Positions 16,830 through 25,845 of a stretch of DNA of 64,000 nt are shown here, one piece after another. The stretch's first letter is position 1; every line of letters starts with the position of its first letter. The stretch is from CAVZZG01 sp963779685 (GTDB lineage: Bacteria; Actinomycetota; Thermoleophilia; Gaiellales; F1-60-MAGs149). The position numbers were made by a program, and so were the translations under genes. The notes below the pieces were generated by a model. It saw only the letters and a list, made by a program, of their open reading frames with translations. It searched no databases and was not told where the DNA came from. Where the stretch lies: NCBI GenBank assembly GCA_963779685.1, contig CAVZZG010000001.1, positions 620,001 to 684,000 of the forward strand, in the 5' to 3' direction.

Positions 16830-16857
16830 CCGCGAAACCCTTGAGAAGGAGCCGGCC

Positions 16858-18408
16858 ATGAAGGCACCGAGCCACACCAAGCTCTCCCTCCGCCAGCGAC
16901 TAGCAGCGATGCATCACGGCGGCGACACGGCGCCGGCACCCGCGGCCACGCACGGTCATCACCACGGGCATCGGCTCGCCGGCTCCCCGGCACCTGCCGG
17001 CAAGGGCCACGGCGTTCTGCTGGGCGTCCTGCTGATCGCCCAGCTGATGGTGATCCTCGACATCACGGCCGTGAACATTGCGCTGCCGAGCCTCGCGCGA
17101 GACCTCCAGCTCAGCGGCTCCGACATCAGCTGGACGATCACCAGCTACTCGCTGATCTTCGGAAGCCTGCTCCTGTTCGGCGGCCGGGCCGCTGACCTGC
17201 TTGGGCGCCGGCGCATGTTCCTGACCGGCCTCGGCATCTTCACGGCGTCGTCGTTCGCGTCGGCAATGGCCGGCTCGGCGAGCGCCCTGTTCGCGGCCCG
17301 CGCCGGTCAGGGCCTCGGCGCTGCGCTGCTCTCTCCGGCGGCACTGGCGATCATCATGGCGGCGTTCCAGGGGGGCCAGCGGGCGAAGGCCCTGGCGGCC
17401 TGGGGCGCGGTCGGGGGCGCGGGCGCCGCGATCGGCGTCCTCGTCGGCGGCCTCCTCACCGAGTTCGGCGACTGGCGGATGATCTTCTACGTCAACCTGC
17501 CGGTGGCCGTGGGCCTCGCGATCGCCGCGGTGAAGGTCGTACCTGCCGACAGGCAGCACCCCCGCTGGCGCGGGCTCGACCTGCGCGGAGCCGTGCTCGC
17601 GACGACGAGCCTCGGTGCCATCGTGTTCGCGATCACCCAGGGTGCCGATGCCGGTTGGACGTCCGCCCAGACGCTCCTGTGCGGATTCGGTGGCGTCGCG
17701 GGCCTCGCGGTCTTCGCCGTGATCGAGCGGCACACCCAGGCGCCGCTCCTGCGCATCGAGCGGCTGGCGGATCGGGCCGTCGGCGGCGGCCTGCTGCTGA
17801 TGCTCGCCGCGGCCGGCTCGATGTTCGGCCTGTTCCTGCTCAGCTCGCTCTACCTGCAGAACGTCCTCGCGATGGGGCCCCTCGCGACCGGTCTTGCGTT
17901 CGTCCCGCTCGCGCTCACGGCCGGCGCCGGCGCGCATGCAGCCGGTCATGTCGTCAGCCGCCACGGCGTCCGCGGGCCGCTCGCCGGTGCCTTCGTCGTC
18001 ACGGCCGGCGGCATGACGCTGCTCGCGCACGTCGGCCCCACCGGCAGCTACGTCCGCGATGTCCTCCCGGGCATGCTCGTCGCGGGGTTCGGTCTCGGCG
18101 TCGCCGTCGTCTCGGTCTCGATCGCGATCCTCACCGGCGCCCGCACCGAGGAGACGGGGATGATCTCGGGCCTCAACTCCACCGGTCACGAGATCGGCGG
18201 TACCATCGGTATCGCCGTCTTCTCGACGATCGCCGCCAGCGCCGGCGTGCTCGTCGGCCCCCAGGCCGCCACGGGCATCTCCCACGCCTTCATCGCGGGC
18301 GCACTTGTCGCCGGTGCCGCCAGCCTGGTCGCGCTCGCCACCCTGCCGACAGCACGCCAGTTCGTTCCCAAGCTCCGGCTGAACCCGAGTGCGATGCCCG
18401 TCCACTGA
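16858..18408 (+). CDS. DHA2-family MFS exporter with His-rich N-terminus
   Basis: 516 residues, 14-helix drug:H+ antiporter type. The first transmembrane helix contains LDITAVNIALPSL (DHA2 motif D) and loop 2-3 has GGRAADLLGRRRMF (motif A); motif C-like Gly-rich helices follow (GAAIGVLVGGLL). The cytoplasmic N-terminus is unusually rich in histidine (AAMHHGGD, ATHGHHHGHR, about residues 16-39), suggesting metal binding. An AAGGAG sequence precedes the ATG. It shares its promoter architecture with the copper chaperone operon, so metal export or metal-stress control is plausible. The transported substrate cannot be told from sequence. Confidence 0.85.
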   Translation: MKAPSHTKLSLRQRLAAMHHGGDTAPAPAATHGHHHGHRLAGSPAPAGKGHGVLLGVLLIAQLMVILDITAVNIALPSLARDLQLSGSDISWTITSYSLIFGSLLLFGGRAADLLGRRRMFLTGLGIFTASSFASAMAGSASALFAARAGQGLGAALLSPAALAIIMAAFQGGQRAKALAAWGAVGGAGAAIGVLVGGLLTEFGDWRMIFYVNLPVAVGLAIAAVKVVPADRQHPRWRGLDLRGAVLATTSLGAIVFAITQGADAGWTSAQTLLCGFGGVAGLAVFAVIERHTQAPLLRIERLADRAVGGGLLLMLAAAGSMFGLFLLSSLYLQNVLAMGPLATGLAFVPLALTAGAGAHAAGHVVSRHGVRGPLAGAFVVTAGGMTLLAHVGPTGSYVRDVLPGMLVAGFGLGVAVVSVSIAILTGARTEETGMISGLNSTGHEIGGTIGIAVFSTIAASAGVLVGPQAATGISHAFIAGALVAGAASLVALATLPTARQFVPKLRLNPSAMPVH

Positions 18409-18461
18409 ATCGAACGCCAACCGATCCACATCCCACCAATCGACCGACAAGGAGTATCCCG

Positions 18462-19496
18462 ATGACCACGACCAGCAACCCGTCGCTCGGCACCACCCCC
18501 GAGCTCGAGCCCTGCGCCATTCCCGTCACGATGCGCGCCGCCGGGCAGGACCGCTACGGCTCCGCGGACGCCCTGCGGGTGGACACGATCGCGGTGCCGA
18601 CTCCCGGCGACGACCAGGTGCTCGTCCACGTCGCCGCTGCGGGCGTCGATCGCGGGACGTGGCACCTGATGACCGGCCGTCCGTACCTGATGCGTCTGGC
18701 GACCGGGCTGCGCAGGCCCCGAAACCGCGTGCCCGGTCGTGACCTCGCCGGCACGGTCGTCGCGGTCGGTAGGGCGGTGACGAGGTTTGCCGTCGGCGAC
18801 GCGGTCTTCGGCGTGGGTAGCGGTACGTTCGCGGAGTACGCCGCCGCGAAGGAGAAGAAGCTCGCGCAGGCGCCGCGAACGCTCACGCCCGAACAGGCAG
18901 CGGTGGTGCCGATCTCCGGCCTGACGGCGATCCAGGCCGTCGACAAGGCGCGAATCGCCGCAGGATCGACAGTGCTCGTGCTGGGCGCCTCTGGCGGTGT
19001 CGGCAGCTACGCCGTGCAGATCGCCAAGGCCCGCGGAGCGGTGGTGACTGGGGTCTGCAGCGAGGCGAAGGTCGACCTCGTCCGTTCGCTCGGCGCCGAC
19101 CATGTCATCGCCTACGACCGCGAGGACCCGACAGCCGGCGGGCACCGCTACGACGCGATCATCGACATCGGCGGCAACACCGGCCTCGCGAGCCTGCGCC
19201 GCACGCTCGCGCCACGCGGGACGCTCGTGATGGTCGGCGGTGAGGGCGGCGACGCCCTCACCGGCGGACTCGACCGCCAGCTCCGAGCACGGCTCCTATC
19301 GCTCTTCAGTCGCCAGACGCTGACCGCGATCCTCAACCGCGAGAACCACGCCGACCTCGAACGGCTCTCCGCAATGATCGACCAGGGCGCCGTCAAACCC
19401 ACGCTTGAGGCCGTCTACCCCCTCGACGACGCATCCAACGCACTCCACGCAGTCGAACAGGGCCGCGTCCGCGGCAAGCTCGCGATCCGACCCTAG
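18462..19496 (+). CDS. Zinc-independent MDR / quinone oxidoreductase-like protein
   Basis: 344 residues of the medium-chain dehydrogenase superfamily. N-terminal GroES-like fold (QDRYGSADALRVDTIAVPTPG, PGRDLAGTVVAVG, FGVGSGTFAEYAAAKE), then the NADPH-binding Rossmann motif VLVLGASGGVGSYAVQIAKARGA. The structural and catalytic zinc ligands are absent, which places it with NADPH:quinone reductases/enoyl reductase-like MDRs. AAGGAG precedes the ATG and the gene follows the exporter after 53 bases, probably co-transcribed. The electrophile it reduces is unknown. Confidence 0.85.
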   Translation: MTTTSNPSLGTTPELEPCAIPVTMRAAGQDRYGSADALRVDTIAVPTPGDDQVLVHVAAAGVDRGTWHLMTGRPYLMRLATGLRRPRNRVPGRDLAGTVVAVGRAVTRFAVGDAVFGVGSGTFAEYAAAKEKKLAQAPRTLTPEQAAVVPISGLTAIQAVDKARIAAGSTVLVLGASGGVGSYAVQIAKARGAVVTGVCSEAKVDLVRSLGADHVIAYDREDPTAGGHRYDAIIDIGGNTGLASLRRTLAPRGTLVMVGGEGGDALTGGLDRQLRARLLSLFSRQTLTAILNRENHADLERLSAMIDQGAVKPTLEAVYPLDDASNALHAVEQGRVRGKLAIRP

Positions 19497-19708
19497 ACGA
19501 GACAAGACGTTCGCCTCTTCACCGGTCTGTGCGAACGACGTGCGCGCATGTCGTTCGCACAGCCATCGCAGACGGCGTCCGGGGAGCTCATCCGTCGGTC
19601 AGAGCGCCCGACCATGTCTCGCGCGGCCGACCGGTCAAGCCGGGGCGCGGTACGCTCTCGGGTTGCGGCCTTTCGGGTGTTCGACCGTCGGGTACGCGGC
19701 GCGCGCGG

Positions 19709-20040
19709 CCCGCCCGATTCTCGCCCGAGCCGTCGAAAAAGCGCGTGCAAGAACGTGGAGAGGAGTGGCGGCCCGGGGAGCATCTTCCCTGCAACTGTGA
19801 CACTTTGGTCGTCATCAACACTCATACGTAAGGACCACCTCCCAGGATGGTAAGGAGGGGGTCTGCGGTTCGAGTCCGCAAGAGGGCCTTCCCTGCAAAT
19901 GGGCACATTCTCGGGCTCCTGATTGGTTCGTCGGAGGCTCGAAATCTCGCCCATTCCTCGCCCGCTCGGGCTGAGCACGCGGCAGCCCGGTTTTCGCGTC
20001 CCCGATCGTCCACGTTCCGTTCAGGGTCGTCCGACTGACC
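19709..20040 (+). repeat. tRNA-Thr 3'-half repeat, copy 2 (with extended flanks)
   Basis: Core from 19845 to about 19904, with T-stem/loop at 19864-19880 and anticodon-loop GGT at 19849-19851. From 19709 to 19904 it is colinear, without gaps, with copy 1 (6969-7164), including the motifs CCCGCCCGATTCTCGCCCGAG (split over 19709-19729) and CCTGCAA.. GTGACACTTT. Downstream, ATGGGC (19899-19904) faces TCGCCCAT about 45 bases later, then GCTGAGC and CGTCCGACTGACC. No 5' tRNA half is present. The gap 19497-20131 contains no gene that I can support. Confidence 0.75.
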
Positions 20041-20131
20041 GTTCTGTTGTGTAGAGGGCTCGAGGCTCGAGTTCGCCGACGGAGCCCCGGCCGTAGGTTG
20101 GCGGATATCTATCGGCAGGCCTCTCCACGAA

Positions 20132-20581
20132 TCAATCGGGGCGATTCAGTGCGGACCGCCGTGGTGGATCTAGTTCCTCGAGCTGGTTGTAGAGTTCCCA
20201 GGCGCTGCGTTCGACCCAGTTGTGGGTGAGCTTGCCGGTGGGTGTGACGGCGAGGATGGCGTTGCCGGTGAACGCTACTGGCTTGCCGTCGGCTGGCAGT
20301 CCGAACATGCCGTTGTTGCGGCCGGTGACCCGCCAGCGTGACGACACGCGGGAGCCATCGAGGTTGGCGAAGGTCTCGACGGTTTCGAACGTCAGGTCGG
20401 TGATCTTCGATTGGAAGTCGGCGACCCAGGCCTTGAAGTTCTCGCGCCCGGCGACGTCCACACCTGCACTGGTGATGATGAAGTCCTCCGTCACGAAGCG
20501 GTCGATCGCTGCAGGATCGCCCGCCGCCCAGACTTCCTTCCAGAAAGATTCGACAAGGGCGATGGATGCTTCCGGCGTCAT
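20132..20581 (-). CDS. SnoaL-like polyketide-cyclase-fold protein
   Basis: 149 residues with the SnoaL/NTF2-like layout: helix SIALVESFWKEVWAAGDPAAIDRFVTEDFII, then GRENFKAWVADFQSKITDLTFETVETFANLDGSRVSSRWRVTGRNNG and the final strands AFTGNAILAVTPTGKLTHNWVERSAWELYNQL. SnoaL-like proteins include ester cyclases, hydrolases and many uncharacterised members. It is the third minus-strand gene after the cupin and CDGSH genes, probably controlled by the divergent MarR. Confidence 0.8.
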   Translation of the reverse strand: MTPEASIALVESFWKEVWAAGDPAAIDRFVTEDFIITSAGVDVAGRENFKAWVADFQSKITDLTFETVETFANLDGSRVSSRWRVTGRNNGMFGLPADGKPVAFTGNAILAVTPTGKLTHNWVERSAWELYNQLEELDPPRRSALNRPD

Positions 20582-20627
20582 GATGAGGTCTCCTGGTGGA
20601 TGGAGGATGGGCTGCGCGCGTCGAGCG

Positions 20628-20858
20628 TCAGCTGGCGACGACCGAAGAGCTGATCGCCGACCGGGTCACGGCCGCGAAGTTCGTCGTCTCGTGGGTGCCG
20701 TCGCAGAACGGCTTTGTCGCGGACCCGCCGCAGCGGCAGAGGAAGATCGTCGTCTGTTCGGAGAGGCTGTACTCGGCGCCGTCGGCGTCGACGATCGTGA
20801 CGGCGCCTTCGACCATGTAGGGGCCATTGTCGGTGGGGGTGATCGTGACGTCGGTCAT
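20628..20858 (-). CDS. CDGSH iron-sulfur domain protein
   Basis: 76 residues with the complete 2Fe-2S ligand set CRCGGSATKPFCDGTH: C41, C43, C52 and H56. Small bacterial CDGSH proteins bind a labile [2Fe-2S] cluster and are linked to redox or iron-sulfur trafficking. Lies 46 bases before the SnoaL-like gene in the same direction. Confidence 0.9.
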   Translation of the reverse strand: MTDVTITPTDNGPYMVEGAVTIVDADGAEYSLSEQTTIFLCRCGGSATKPFCDGTHETTNFAAVTRSAISSSVVAS

Positions 20859-20913
20859 GGTTGCTCCTTGCGGGATGCGGGCGGCCGCGCCCGGCGGCGC
20901 CGGAGAGCGGACA

Positions 20914-20949
20914 GGGTGCGCCCGACTCGCGATCGGAGCGGGCGCACCC
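20914..20949 (-). terminator. Intergenic hairpin between cupin and CDGSH genes
   Basis: Perfect 11-bp inverted repeat GGGTGCGCCCG / CGGGCGCACCC with a 14-base loop. There is no clear T-run on the minus-strand side, so it may be an attenuator or mRNA-stability hairpin instead of a full terminator. Confidence 0.5.
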
Positions 20950-20963
20950 CTTGGTGGTATCGG

Positions 20964-21476
20964 TCAGTGGCCGGGCGGTGGGCCTGGGGGGCCGAGGATC
21001 TCGAAGCCGTTTCGCTTCGCGATCGGGATCAGGCGGGCGACGTCGGGCGGGCCTTCGTGCGGCGGCGGCAGGACGCGTGCGGGAGCCGGCTCGCCGATCT
21101 CGCGCTGGAATCCCTCGAACTGCATCGGCGCGAACCCCACCAGGGCCCTGGCGCCGCCGGCGTCGGCGTAGAAGGTGTGCGGCACGCCCTTGGGGCCGAA
21201 CGCGAACGACCCCGCCGTCAGCGACAGCTCCGTATCCGCGACCCAGAAGGTCATCGCGCCCTCGAGGACGTAGAACCACTCGTCCTCCTCCGGATGGACG
21301 TGCCAGGGCGAGCCGATGCCTTCCGGCACGAGGATCTCGACCAGGCCGTAGGCCCCATCGGTATCGTCGCGGCCGATCTTGATCGTCTGCAGCATCCCCA
21401 GCAGCCAGAACGCCTCGCCCTCATCGTTGGCGAGCGCGTAGCCGGCCTGCGCTCGCTCGGCAGAGATGGTGGACAT
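20964..21476 (-). CDS. Cupin-domain protein
   Basis: 170 residues. The cupin metal motif is well preserved: PWHVHPEEDEWFYVLEG (two His, one Glu) and later PKGVPHTFYADAG (His). After the barrel there is a proline-rich C-terminal tail ending GPPGPPPGH. This single-cupin type is common in actinobacteria as quercetinase-like or ligand-binding proteins. A -35-like TTGACT lies upstream on the minus strand, and the start is divergent from the MarR gene with inverted-repeat sites between them, so MarR control is likely. Confidence 0.8.
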   Translation of the reverse strand: MSTISAERAQAGYALANDEGEAFWLLGMLQTIKIGRDDTDGAYGLVEILVPEGIGSPWHVHPEEDEWFYVLEGAMTFWVADTELSLTAGSFAFGPKGVPHTFYADAGGARALVGFAPMQFEGFQREIGEPAPARVLPPPHEGPPDVARLIPIAKRNGFEILGPPGPPPGH

Positions 21477-21494
21477 GTCTCACTCCCTTCCACT

Positions 21495-21533
21495 CGTTGG
21501 TATGATCCACAACGATCCCTTAGTCAATCGTTG
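21495..21533. promoter_or_regulatory. MarR operator region between cupin and marR-like genes
   Basis: CAACGAT (21510-21516), ten bases, ATCGTTG (21527-21533) is a perfect 7-bp inverted repeat. A second pair, CGTTG (21495-21499) with CAACG (21510-21514), overlaps it. TGGTATGAT at 21498-21506 looks like an extended -10 for the plus-strand marR-like gene. Confidence 0.6.
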
Positions 21534-21551
21534 CGTAGAGGACTATCGCAG

Positions 21552-22032
21552 ATGGAACAACCCCTGTCAAGCCCATCGCCGGAACGGCTCCGCTGCTGGC
21601 GCCTCTTCTTCGAGAGCGCGCTGGCGCTGCTCGACGTCCTCGACACCGAGCTCCAGGACGCGGCGGGCATCCCGCAGCGCTGGTACGACGTCCTCGTCCA
21701 CCTCGAGGAATCGCCCGAGTGGGATCTCGATGAACGAGCTCGCCGACCGGATCCTCTACAGCAAGAGCGGCTTCACCCGCGTCGTCGACCGCATGGAAGA
21801 CGCCGGCCTCGTTCGCCGCGTCCGCCCTCCGGACGACCGCCGCACGATCCTCGTCGTCCTCACCGACACCGGCACCGAGACCATGGAACACGCCCGCCGC
21901 CACCACCGCGACGGCATCGAACGCCACTTCTCCCAACACCTCACCGACGCCGACATCGAAGCCCTCACCCGCGCCCTCGAGAAGATCAGCACCCACGCCC
22001 GCCCACTCCGCCCCGGCCGCATCAGCGGCTGA
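21552..22032 (+). CDS. MarR-family transcriptional regulator (one frameshift)
   Basis: The N-terminal part reads MEQPLSSPSPERLRCWRLFFESALALLDVLDTELQDAAGIPQRWYDVLVHLEESP. One extra base near 21720 separates it from the winged-helix remainder ISMNELADRILYSKSGFTRVVDRMEDAGLVRRVRPPDDRRTILVVLTDTG and the dimerisation helices. Corrected length is about 160 residues, normal for MarR. It is divergent from the cupin-CDGSH-SnoaL genes and an inverted repeat lies in the 75-bp spacer, the classic arrangement for a local repressor responding to a small phenolic or oxidant. Confidence 0.8.
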
Positions 22033-22394
22033 CCCGTGGCGAACGCCGGTCACGACGCGCTTCAACGAAGCGATCGTCGGGCAGATCGAGATCGTCTCCG
22101 AGCACCGGTGCAGAGGCAAAGCCCGGCGCCGGTGAGCGGTGACCGCCGACGCTGATGGCAGAGTTGGACCGCTGACCATCGGACGCATGCCGAACGAAAT
22201 GATCGAAGCCTCGCGGTTACGACCCTCGATCTGGTTTCGACCTCAACGCGGCGCGCGGGGAACGCTGCGGGACCAGCGCGGTGGAAACGACTGTCCGCGA
22301 GTGGGGTGGTCGGAGACGCCGGAATCCTGATTGATTCGAGGATGACGGGACACGGGAGGCCGCGAGAGCCCTCCCGTCCGGCGCCTGGTGCCGC

Positions 22395-22510
22395 GGTAAG
22401 GAGGGGGTCTGCGGTTCGAGTCCGCAAGAGGGCTTCCCTGCAAATGACGGGGTTTTCGACTCGGCTCGCGCAGCGCCTCGCCCGATTTCTCGCCCACCTG
22501 CAGAGACCTC
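22395..22510 (+). repeat. tRNA-Thr 3'-half repeat, copy 3 (shortest flanks)
   Basis: Conserved from GGTAAGGAGGGGGTC at 22395; T-arm TGCGG-TTCGAGT-CCGCA at 22410-22426, then AGAGGGCTTCCCTGCAAATG. Position 33 is not T here and the downstream half is diverged, but CTCGCCCGATTTCTCGCCC remains near 22480-22497. The surrounding 22033-22600 has no other gene that I can support. Confidence 0.7.
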
Positions 22511-22599
22511 GGCGTCGCAGGCGTCGCGGAGGCCAACCTCGTAGGCGTTGGCGTCGGCTGCGAGGTGGCCGTAGGTTGCCGCCTTGCTTGAAACTTGCC

Positions 22600-23296
22600 C
22601 GCCTTGCATCAGATGACCCTCGAGCCCTGCGGCGGGCAGCGAGCCGCGCGTCCACGTCGCTCGTGGCATAGCGGACTATCTTGCCCGTGAGCCCGGCATC
22701 GCCGGCGTCGAGCGCCCGCACGATTGCCACGGTGCCCAGCTTGGGCCTGTTCTGCTGGTGTCCGGAACGAGGGTGTACACGCTGCTGCCCCGCCGCGCCT
22801 GCCAGCCCCGGTCGAACAGGTCGCTCATCATCGACTTCAGCTGCGGTCCGACGCGGGCGCGTTCGATTGCGGCGTGCAGCGCGCGGTTCGCACGCGCATA
22901 GACGAGTGCGTCGCCGTGGACGGCTGCTTCCGGTCTCCGCCAGCCGCTCGTGGACGACGCGCAGAGGCTCTGGGGAGTATGCGGCGGCGCGGCTTCGATC
23001 ACGGCGAGCACCTCGAGCCACATCCGGATACCGATCAGCTCGACGACCGTCTCAGGATCGATCGGCGCCACGGAGGTTCCGCGATGGCTCTCGGTGCGGA
23101 CTAGCCCGTCGCCTTCGAGCATTCTGATCGCGTCGCGAACGGGCATCACGCTCAGCCCGAGTTCGGCCGCCAGTCGGCCGCAGCAGCAGGCGTTCACCGG
23201 GCTGGAGCTCGCCCTCGAGGATACGCCGGCGTAGCGTCTGGTACGCGTAGCCGGCTCTTGGTGACCGGAGTCCGGGGATGCCGTCGAGGGCGACAT
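22600..23296 (-). pseudogene. GntR/FadR-family regulator, multiply frameshifted
   Basis: The pieces are clearly a GntR protein with an FCD ligand domain. In successive frames one can read YAYQTLRRRILEGELQPGERLLLRP, then LAAELGLSVMPVRDAIRMLEGDGLVRTESHRGTSVAPI, PETVVELIGIRMWLEVLAVIEAAPP, a helix with RANRALHAAIERA, and finally LGTVAIVRALDAGDAGLTGKIVRYATSDVDARLA near 22600-22720. At least three one-base shifts are needed. It is divergent from the catabolic cluster and probably its repressor. Whether it is truly broken or the sequence is wrong cannot be decided here; the C-terminal end is approximate. Confidence 0.65.
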
Positions 23297-23350
23297 GGGG
23301 ATTGAGAATGCGCTTCCAGGGCGGGCGGTGCGGCTCGCCGCGGTACCGAA

Positions 23351-23405
23351 TATGCTATCACAGATATCGCGGGTTTAGTATCATCAGATATGTGATATCG
23401 ATCGA
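23351..23405. promoter_or_regulatory. AT-rich divergent operator/promoter between GntR gene and catabolic cluster
   Basis: An AT-rich island in otherwise GC-rich DNA. TATCACA (23356-23362) is inverted as TGTGATA (23391-23397), and GATAT-GTG-ATATC (23387-23399) is a perfect small palindrome. Such palindromes are typical GntR/FadR binding sites. Confidence 0.5.
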
Positions 23406-23411
23406 TCCGCC

Positions 23412-24409
23412 ATGGCTGACGAGACCCCTGGGATCAGGCGCCGCACTCGACGCATGCGCACGCCGCGTTGTCGTCGACTATCTCGGCGTCAGCGAAAGGC
23501 GAGGCGTTCCTGCTGATCACCGACCAGGAGACGCCGCCGGCAGCTGGCCGAGGCGCTGCTTGCGGCAGCGAACGAGACCGGCGTCGACCCCGTCCACGCA
23601 CGGATGCGGACGCGCCGGACGAGCGGGCAGGAGCCGCCGGAGGTCGTGGTCGCGGCGATGGTCGCCGCCGACGTCTGCCTCAGCATCGCCAAGCGCTCGA
23701 TCTTCCACACCGAGGCCGCCGGGCGCGCGAAGGCCGCCGGAACGCGCGGGTGCTTCAACGCGCCGGTCGACCTCACGGCCTGGACGCAGGGCGCGATGAC
23801 CGCCGACTACCGAGCGATCCGCGTCGGTCGCGGAGCGTCTCGCCGCGCGGCTGCGGGCGCCGAGAGGGTGCACGTCACCGTCGCCGGCCGGCACCGACGT
23901 GACGGTGACGGTGAAGGGCCGCGAGCCGCGCGGCTGGTACACCGGCATCGTCCGCAGGCCGGGCGAGGTCTCGGCGCTACCCGGCGGCGAGGTGTCATTC
24001 CCGCCGGTCGAGGGCACGCTCGCACGGCGTGATGGTGTTCGAGCGGGTGATGACCGATCCTCGGGCCGCTGGCGACCCCGATCCGGATCGACGCTCGAGC
24101 GACGGGCGTGGCCGCGTCGGATCGAGGGCGGCGCGGACGCGCGGCGGTCTGCGGCGAGCTGATCGACGGCGTCTCGGCGGCGACGAACATCGGCGAGCTC
24201 GGCATCGGGCTGAACCCGGTCGCGCGGATCACCGACGACATCACGGAGACGAAGAAGCGGATCGGCACGGCGCACCTCGCGCTCGGCGACAGCGCGGGCG
24301 GCTACGGCGGCATCGTGATCTCGACGATCCACCTCGACGGGATGTGCTGGACGTGACGATCGACATCGACGGCGAGGTCGTTGTGGCGGACGGCGAGGTG
24401 CTGGTATGA
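23412..24409 (+). pseudogene. M29-type leucyl aminopeptidase (aminopeptidase T-like), multiply frameshifted
   Basis: Fragments in different frames assemble into one protein: ALDACARRVVVDYLGVSE, FLLITDQE, RMRTRRTSGQEPPEVVVAAMVAADVCLSIAKRSIFHTEA, then WTQGAMTADYRAIRV, HVTVAG-like and GTDVTVTVKGREPRGWYTGI, HGVMVFERVM, LIDGVSAATNIGELGIGLNP, RIGTAHLALGDSAGGYGG and the end IDIDGEVVVADGEVLV. The NIGELGIGxNP and HLALGD motifs are characteristic of metal-dependent M29 peptidases. At least five one-base shifts are needed. The stop overlaps the next start-like ATG. In this cluster the enzyme may open a small cyclic or amide-linked substrate. Confidence 0.6.
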
Positions 24410-24435
24410 GGCTGGCGCTCGCGGCGGCGGGGGCG

Positions 24436-24470
24436 GCTCCGCAAGTGCGGAATGGTGATCCCGCAATTGC
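24436..24470. promoter_or_regulatory. Tandem palindromes CCGCAAGTGCGG and CCCGCAATTGCGGG
   Basis: Two related palindromes at 24436-24447 and 24457-24470, sharing CCGCAA/T..TGCGG, lie in the 120-bp gap between the peptidase stop and the aminotransferase ATG. They could be an operator pair or RNA hairpins. Confidence 0.4.
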
Positions 24471-24532
24471 GGGTACCCGCTGTATCACGGACCGCAACAC
24501 CGAGTACCACCCGCGCCCCCGGCCTCCGGTCG

Positions 24533-25845
24533 ATGACCGCCTCCGAGGCCATCCGCGAGCGCCTGCGCGCGACCGAGGCCACCGGCACGCGCACCTTCGC
24601 CGACCCCGAACCCCTGGTCTGGGCCAGCACCTCGGGCACGACCATCACCGACGAGGACGGGCGCGACTACCTCGACCTCTACGCCGGCTTCGCGGCGGCC
24701 ACCCTCGGCTACTGCCACCCGCGCGTGACCGAGGCGATCGTCCGCCAGGCCGCCACGATGACGCACTGCCCGTCGGCAGCGCCGTCGCGGGTGCGCGCCG
24801 AGCTGGAGGAGCGGCTGGTCGCGATCGCGCCGCCGGGTCTGACGCGCGTCCTGCCGGCGATGAGCGGGGCGATGGCGAACGAGTGGGCGATCCAGCTCGC
24901 GCGCCACGCGACCGGGCGACGCGGCGTGATCTCCTTCTCCGGCACCTACCTCGGCCGCAGCGTGGGCACGGTCGCGCTACGCCGGCAAGCAGCGCCTACC
25001 GGGCCAGCCTCGGGGCCGCCGACGGACGCGCAGTTCCTGCCCTTCCCCGATCCGTATCGCAGCCGCCGTGGGCGGGCGGCGGCGACCCCGGGCGCGCTCG
25101 TGCTCGGGCTGCTCGAGGAGCTGCTGGCCGACCCGGCCTCCGGCGTCGAGGCGCCGGCCTGCATCGTCGATCGAGCCGATCCAGGGCAACGGCGGCGTGC
25201 GTGATCCCGCCGGCGGGCTTCCTCGCCGGCCTGCGGCGCCTCGGCGACCGCGCACGGCGCGCTGCTGCTCTTCGACGAGATCCAGTGCGGCCTCGGCCGC
25301 AGCGGCCGGGACGATCTGGGCGTGCGATCACGAGGGCGTCGTGCCCGACCTGATGACGGTCGGCAAGGGCATCGGCGGCGGCCTGCGCGCTCGGCGCGGT
25401 GCTCGGCCGGCGACGGCGTATGACGACGCTGGCCGCCGGACGCCGTCACCTCGACCTTCCTCACCAACGCGCTGCAACGCCGCCGCCGCCGTCGCGGCGC
25501 ATCGACGCGCTCCGCGAGCGAGGGCCTCGCGGCGCGCTCGGCCACGCTCGGCGCGCGCGCCGCTCGGCGCGGCTCGCGCGCGGGCCTCGCGGACGTCGCC
25601 GCGCGTCGGCGACGTGCGCGGGCGCGGGCTCTTCGCTCGGCATCGAGCTCGTCGGCGCCGACGGCCTCGGACGCCCGACGCGGCGCGCACCGGCCGGGCT
25701 CGCTCCGCGCGCTGCGCGACCGCGGCGTGCATCGTCGGCGTCGGCGGCGCTACGGCAACGTCGATCAAGCTCTCCCCGGCGCTGATCATCGACGAGGCCG
25801 AGCTCGACCGCGGCCTCGGACCACCTGCTGGAGGCGCTCTCTTGA
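24533..25845 (+). pseudogene. Class III aminotransferase, multiply frameshifted
   Basis: Begins MTASEAIRERLRATEATGTRTF. The PLP-enzyme landmarks follow in order but in shifting frames: DEDGRDYLDLYAGFAAATLGYCHPRV, MSGAMANEWAIQLARHATGR, SFSGTYLGRSVG, FLPFPDPYRS, IEPIQGNGG, LLLFDEIQCGLGRSG, VGKGIGGGL with the PLP lysine, and the C-terminal end DHLLEALS. More than eight one-base shifts are needed. Around 24990-25080 they come every 30-50 bases. Codon usage stays coding-like in each piece, which argues for sequence error. The TGA overlaps a TTG start of the next gene. Confidence 0.6.

Noticed and set aside
16900..18450. Minus-strand frame opposite the DHA2 exporter
   Set aside because: Asp/Arg/Gly-rich antisense translation; the plus-strand frame has complete DHA2 motifs and a ribosome-binding site.
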